This document shows positions 5,506-8,436 of a DNA stretch of 8,436 nt, in pieces. Origin of the DNA: Chthoniobacterales bacterium (lineage in GTDB: Bacteria > Verrucomicrobiota > Verrucomicrobiia > Chthoniobacterales > UBA10450); contig JAICXG010000120.1 in NCBI GenBank assembly GCA_025980625.1, positions 1 through 8,436 on the forward strand, in the 5' to 3' direction. Below the pieces are notes generated by a model. That model did no database searches and had not been told where the DNA came from. It saw only the letters and a list, made by a program, of their open reading frames with translations. Each line of letters starts with the position of its first letter. Within the stretch, counting starts at the first letter, position 1. Both the position numbers and the translations under genes were made by a program.

Positions 5506-7083
5506 GTGAAGCGAATCGGCCAGTTCGTGCTCTGGCTCGTCGGCGGAGTTCTCCTCCTGGCTTGTATTTTTTTGCTCGGCATCAATCTCTACGTCCAATC
5601 GCAGGGGACGCACCGCCGTATCCAGCAGGAATTGAGCGAGCGCCTCGGCACGCCGCTACAACTACGGCAAATCAGCATCACGCCCTGGGGCGGCTTGAAA
5701 CTCAACGGCATTACCATTCCGCAGGAGTCGAAGAAGGTTGGCGGCAATTTTCTCGAGGCAAAAAGCTTTCAACTAAAGGTAAAATTCTGGTCGCTCTTTA
5801 GCGAGCAACTGGTGATTCGCCGGGTCGAATTGATAAAACCGGTGGTGGTGTGGGCCCAAAACTCCGCCGGCAAATGGCGCCTCCCTGAATTGCCGGCGAA
5901 GAAAACAACCGGCTTGCCCGCGTCCTCTCCTGCGCCACTAGCGCCAGCGGCGGCCTCGCGCACACCGACGATTGCTGCCGCCCCGACCGTCGGTCCGGCG
6001 TCGCCTAACGAATCTCCTCGCGCCGCAAAGAACGCGCCCGTCTTTGTCCCGGAAGTTCAACGCGTCACACTCAAGGATGGCGATTTCACCTTCCTCGATT
6101 CCAACGGCCGAGTGATCGCGAAATTCCTCGGCCTCGATTTCCATTCCTTCTTCCGCACCGCAACCGCGATCAAAGGCAACGCGCAGGTGGACAAGATCTC
6201 GTTGCGCGAACGCTTCTTTATCGAGAATCTCGAATCGCCTCTCCATTACGATCCAGCCGAGCTGAGCTTTTCCAACATCAGCGCCCGCGCCGCCCGTGGT
6301 TTAATTACCGGCCGCTTCGAGATGCAGTTGCAGGCCGAAGACACACCGTTTACCGCGGAGGTGAAATTTCGCGATCTGCAAGCCGGCCAACTGCTGACCC
6401 ACGCCGGTGGGCCCGCCGGGATGCTTCAGGGGCGGGTCGAAGGTTTTCTCAGTGCGACCGGCAAAACAGCCGACCCGAACGCGCTCAGCGGCCGCGGCGA
6501 AATCATCCTGCGCGACGGTAAAGTTCAACAATACAGCCTGCTCGTCGCTCTCGGGCAGATTCTGCAGATCGACGAATTGATGCAGCTCCAGCTCGAGCAG
6601 GCCGAGGTCAAGTACCACATCAGTCCCGGAATCGTAACGGTCGACCAACTGCTTCTGCGCTCGCCCAACGTTCGCCTGACCGCGACCGGCACGATCGGCT
6701 TTCGCGGCAAACTGCATCTCGACGCGCAACTCGCGCTCAATAATAAGATCCGCCGCCAGCTCTTTGCGCCTATCCGGGAGAATTTTCAGCCCGTCAATGG
6801 ATTGTCCGATTACGCCGCCATCGATTTCAAAGTGAACGGCACAGTCGAACGTCCCAAGACCGACCTGATGGACAAACTTGTCGGCCGTGACCTGCGCGAC
6901 CTCGGCGGGGTGATCAGCAGCCTCTTTAGCCATCCAAAAAGGAAAAAGCCGCGCCCGCAGGCCTCGCCTTCGCCGATGCCGGAAAGCTCGCCTAACGAAA
7001 TGCCATCCAGGGAATCGGCCCCGCAAGTGACTCCGGTCGCCTCGCCTAACGAATCTAGCCCTGCCCCTTCGCCTCAGTCATGA
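5506..7083 (+). CDS. AsmA-like inner-membrane-anchored periplasmic protein
   Basis: GTG at 5506 gives 525 residues starting MKRIGQFVLWLVGGVLLL. I chose it over the frame's upstream ATG at 5380 because that extension would overlap the divergent lipid kinase and put 42 charged residues ahead of the membrane helix. Residues 7-28 form one transmembrane anchor. Then comes an AsmA-type N-terminal region (VQSQGTHRRIQQELSERLG, LRQISITPWGGLKLNGI, WSLFSEQLVIRRVELIKP). A Pro/Ala/Ser-rich linker spans about 129-178. An AsmA-like C-terminal beta-rich region follows (GRVEGFLSATGK, LSGRGEIILRDGKV, LLRSPNVRLTATGTIGFRG, FKVNGTVERPKTDL), and the protein ends in a second disordered Pro/Ser tail (about 477-525). 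AsmA relatives bridge the envelope and act in outer-membrane assembly or lipid transport; that role is inferred from family. The sequence SPNE occurs three times in the linkers, each encoded by TCGCCTAACGAA. The stop overlaps the rsmD start (ATGA). Confidence 0.85.
   Translation: MKRIGQFVLWLVGGVLLLACIFLLGINLYVQSQGTHRRIQQELSERLGTPLQLRQISITPWGGLKLNGITIPQESKKVGGNFLEAKSFQLKVKFWSLFSEQLVIRRVELIKPVVVWAQNSAGKWRLPELPAKKTTGLPASSPAPLAPAAASRTPTIAAAPTVGPASPNESPRAAKNAPVFVPEVQRVTLKDGDFTFLDSNGRVIAKFLGLDFHSFFRTATAIKGNAQVDKISLRERFFIENLESPLHYDPAELSFSNISARAARGLITGRFEMQLQAEDTPFTAEVKFRDLQAGQLLTHAGGPAGMLQGRVEGFLSATGKTADPNALSGRGEIILRDGKVQQYSLLVALGQILQIDELMQLQLEQAEVKYHISPGIVTVDQLLLRSPNVRLTATGTIGFRGKLHLDAQLALNNKIRRQLFAPIRENFQPVNGLSDYAAIDFKVNGTVERPKTDLMDKLVGRDLRDLGGVISSLFSHPKRKKPRPQASPSPMPESSPNEMPSRESAPQVTPVASPNESSPAPSPQS
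6991..7052 (+). repeat. two CCTAACGA copies 54 bp apart in the AsmA-like tail
   Basis: Copies at 6991-6998 and 7045-7052 both read TCGCCTAACGAA and encode SPNE in the disordered C-terminal tail. A third copy in the same frame lies in the first linker (6004-6011). This is the closest spacing of the dispersed word in the window and shows it placed where the protein tolerates insertion. Confidence 0.8.
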
Positions 7084-7640
7084 GAATCATCGCCGGAAGC
7101 TCCGGCGGCATTCGCCTGCTTGTCCCAGGAAGCGGCGTCCGGCCGACCATGGACCGGGTCAAGGCGGCGATCTTTTCGAGTCTTGGCGAACGCGTGCCTG
7201 GCGCGCGCGTCCTCGATCTCTTCGCTGGGAGCGGCGCGCTTGGGATCGAAGCGCTCAGCCGAGGCGCGGCCTCGGCCACTTTTATCGACAACGACCGCGA
7301 GGCGATCAGCGCGATCGAACACAACCTCGCGCAGGCTGGCCTGAGCGGTCGCGTTCGCAGACAGGATGTTGTTCATTTCCTCCGTCAGGCCGGCAAAGCG
7401 GAAGCGTATGATTTGATCTTCGCCGATCCACCTTACGCCATATCGAAACTGGGCGATCCATTCACCCAGTTGCTCCTTCGCAACGAGCGCCTGCCCATTT
7501 CCCTAACGAGTGAAGGACTTTTTGTTCTCGAGAAACGCCCGGGCGAGCCTCTGCCGGAAAGTGATTTTTGGAACGTTATCAGGCGTAAGACCTACGGCGC
7601 GACGGAAACCATATTTCTCCAGCGGAAATTCGCGAAATGA
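7080..7640 (+). CDS. rsmD: 16S rRNA (guanine966-N2)-methyltransferase RsmD
   Basis: The 186-residue product matches the normal RsmD length (about 180-200). The family methylates N2 of G966 in 16S rRNA during 30S assembly, using S-adenosylmethionine. Visible motifs are the family opening MRIIAGSSGG (1-10), RPTMDRVKAAIFSSL (21-35), the SAM-binding LDLFAGSGALGIEALSRGA (45-63), the acidic FIDND after the next strand (68-72), and the catalytic DPPY (116-119) followed by a C-terminal beta region ending in TETIFLQRK. All key residues are present. ATG at 7080 overlaps the stop of the AsmA-like gene by four bases, and its TGA overlaps the waaA ATG in the same way, so translational coupling is likely. 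There is no Shine-Dalgarno upstream, consistent with coupling. One CCTAACGA copy at 7502-7509 falls in the ISLTSE codons. Often rsmD sits next to coaD, which is not seen here. Confidence 0.96.
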   Translation: MRIIAGSSGGIRLLVPGSGVRPTMDRVKAAIFSSLGERVPGARVLDLFAGSGALGIEALSRGAASATFIDNDREAISAIEHNLAQAGLSGRVRRQDVVHFLRQAGKAEAYDLIFADPPYAISKLGDPFTQLLLRNERLPISLTSEGLFVLEKRPGEPLPESDFWNVIRRKTYGATETIFLQRKFAK

Positions 7641-8436
7641 TCCGCCTCCTTTACAACCTGCTCTTCCCATTCGCGCTCCTCTTCTTCCTGCCCGGTTACA
7701 TCGTGAAGATGTTCCGGCGCGGGAATTACCGGAATAAATTCGGGCAGCGCCTGGGCTTCTACGACCGACAAACGCGCGCCCGGCTTGCGCAACAGCGCCA
7801 TAGCTGGATGCACGCGGTGAGCGTTGGCGAAGTCATGATTGCGTTGAAAGTGGCCGCGAAAATGAAGGAGCGCGAGCCGCAGTTGCAGGTCGCGCTCACC
7901 ACCACCACCACGACCGGGTTCGCGCTTGCCAATCGTATCACGCCGGAATGGATCGAGGTGCTCTATACGCCGCTCGATTTCTGGCCGATCATGCGCCGCG
8001 CTTTTTCCTTTATTCGGCCGGCTCGGATCATTCTTGTCGAGGCGGAGATCTGGCCAAATCTCACCGCCATCGCGCATCACAGAAAAATTCCGCTCGCCCT
8101 GATTAATGCCCGTTTGTCTGCGCGCTCGGAGAACCGTTTCCGCAAATTCAATCTCTTCGTCAGGCCATTCTTCCGCCGGCTTGATTTGATTTGCGTGCAG
8201 GAGCCGGCAGATGTCGCGCGCTGGGAATCGTTAGGCGCGAGACCCGATCGCATCCATGCCGTCGGCAGCATCAAGTTCGATCCCGAAGATGTCGCTCCGC
8301 GCCCGGAGCTCCCGCGCAGCGTTTTGCAGAAGCTCGGATTGCAAAATCGACGCATCCTTTTCGCCGGCAGCACTCATCCGGGCGAAGAAGCGATTCTCGG
8401 CCGAATCTTTCTCCAGCTCCGATCCGAATTTCCCGA
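7637..8436 (+). CDS. waaA: 3-deoxy-D-manno-octulosonic acid (Kdo) transferase WaaA, C-terminus cut by window edge
   Basis: The frame opens with ATG at 7637, overlapping the rsmD stop, and runs off the right edge after 266 codons; full-length family members are about 420-440 residues. WaaA (GT30) transfers Kdo from CMP-Kdo to lipid A precursor at the cytoplasmic face of the inner membrane. Seen here: an N-terminal membrane anchor (LLYNLLFPFALLFFLPGYIV, 4-23), the family pattern NYRNKFGQRLGFY (30-42), the catalytic-base motif HAVSVGEV (59-66, E65 matching the essential glutamate of the SxGE motif), LTTTTTTG (87-94), VEAEIWPNL (134-142), INARLS (156-161), and the start of the CMP-Kdo-binding half (VGSIKFD at 209-215, FAGSTHPGEE at 242-251). 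It implies an LPS outer membrane. Whether it adds one or more Kdo residues cannot be judged. A TCGTTAGG copy at 8228-8235 encodes SLG. Confidence 0.95.
   Translation, partial: MIRLLYNLLFPFALLFFLPGYIVKMFRRGNYRNKFGQRLGFYDRQTRARLAQQRHSWMHAVSVGEVMIALKVAAKMKEREPQLQVALTTTTTTGFALANRITPEWIEVLYTPLDFWPIMRRAFSFIRPARIILVEAEIWPNLTAIAHHRKIPLALINARLSARSENRFRKFNLFVRPFFRRLDLICVQEPADVARWESLGARPDRIHAVGSIKFDPEDVAPRPELPRSVLQKLGLQNRRILFAGSTHPGEEAILGRIFLQLRSEFP

Larger units (their letters stand above)
989..8235. repeat. dispersed word CCTAACGA / TCGTTAGG (extended consensus GCCTAACGAA), 12 exact and 2 near copies
   Basis: Exact CCTAACGA on the plus strand at 989, 1313, 1848, 3603, 6004, 6991, 7045 and 7502. Exact on the minus strand (TCGTTAGG in the plus text) at 2496, 3178, 4577 and 8228. 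One-mismatch copies at 3486 (CCTAACGG) and 5453 (TTGTTAGG). All positions are left ends of 8-base matches. Eight copies extend to GCCTAACGAA. Twelve of the 14 lie wholly inside genes, one spans the lipid-kinase stop and one is in the divergent junction. In coding sense they read as P-N-E (four), L-T (two), S/P-L-G (four) and V-R (two), so the word is not conserved as protein. It forces TTA, CTA and AGG codons that otherwise look scarce here. Spacing runs from 54 to about 990 bp. The function is not known to me. Confidence 0.9.

Noticed and set aside
6301..7026. Minus-strand open frame (241 codons) opposite the AsmA-like gene
   Set aside because: Antisense shadow in GC-rich sequence with no motif, while the plus-strand frame has a clear membrane anchor and AsmA-type domains.
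7885..7905. ACC triplet run in waaA, possible microsatellite
   Set aside because: It encodes the Thr-rich stretch before a glycine that is a normal feature of this enzyme family, and only four perfect ACC units are present.
7592..8080. Minus-strand open frame (162 codons) across the rsmD/waaA junction
   Set aside because: Both plus-strand genes here are confidently identified by catalytic motifs, and this frame has none.

Overview
The window looks like chromosomal DNA from a Gram-negative bacterium of the Verrucomicrobia, probably a soil Spartobacteria/Chthoniobacterales-type genome. This is inference. It rests on GC-rich coding sequence, frequent GTG/TTG starts, weak or absent Shine-Dalgarno sequences, a Kdo transferase (hence LPS), and a secreted 'SATW...GDWNTATNW...P' protein of the autotransporter-associated beta-strand-repeat style common in that phylum. 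No rRNA, tRNA, CRISPR array, insertion sequence or phage gene is visible.

Layout. Everything left of about 5443 reads on the minus strand and everything right of about 5506 on the plus strand, so a 62-bp divergent junction at 5444-5505 organises the window. Minus strand, in transcription order: a DAGK-family lipid kinase (4580-5443, TTG start); a 122-bp gap with an inverted repeat; a rhomboid-fold membrane protein (3627-4457) that lacks most catalytic residues; glnE (893-3625, GTG start, one base after the rhomboid stop); a 500-bp stretch holding a doubtful small secreted-protein ORF; and the N-terminal part of an exported surface protein that runs off the left edge (392-1). Plus strand: an AsmA-like envelope protein (5506-7083, GTG start), rsmD (7080-7640) and waaA/kdtA (7637 to the right edge), joined by two ATGA stop/start overlaps and so probably one operon.

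How they fit. The plus-strand operon combines outer-membrane assembly (AsmA-like), LPS inner-core synthesis (WaaA) and ribosome maturation (RsmD). The lipid kinase across the divergent junction also acts on membrane lipid. GlnE adjusts glutamine synthetase to nitrogen status and appears translationally coupled to the rhomboid-like protein.

The most striking signal is not a gene. The non-palindromic octamer CCTAACGA (best consensus GCCTAACGAA) occurs 12 times exactly and twice with one mismatch between 989 and 8235, on both strands and in several reading frames. About 0.25 copies would be expected by chance. It behaves as a DNA-level word, comparable in density to DNA uptake sequences or to cyanobacterial HIP1.
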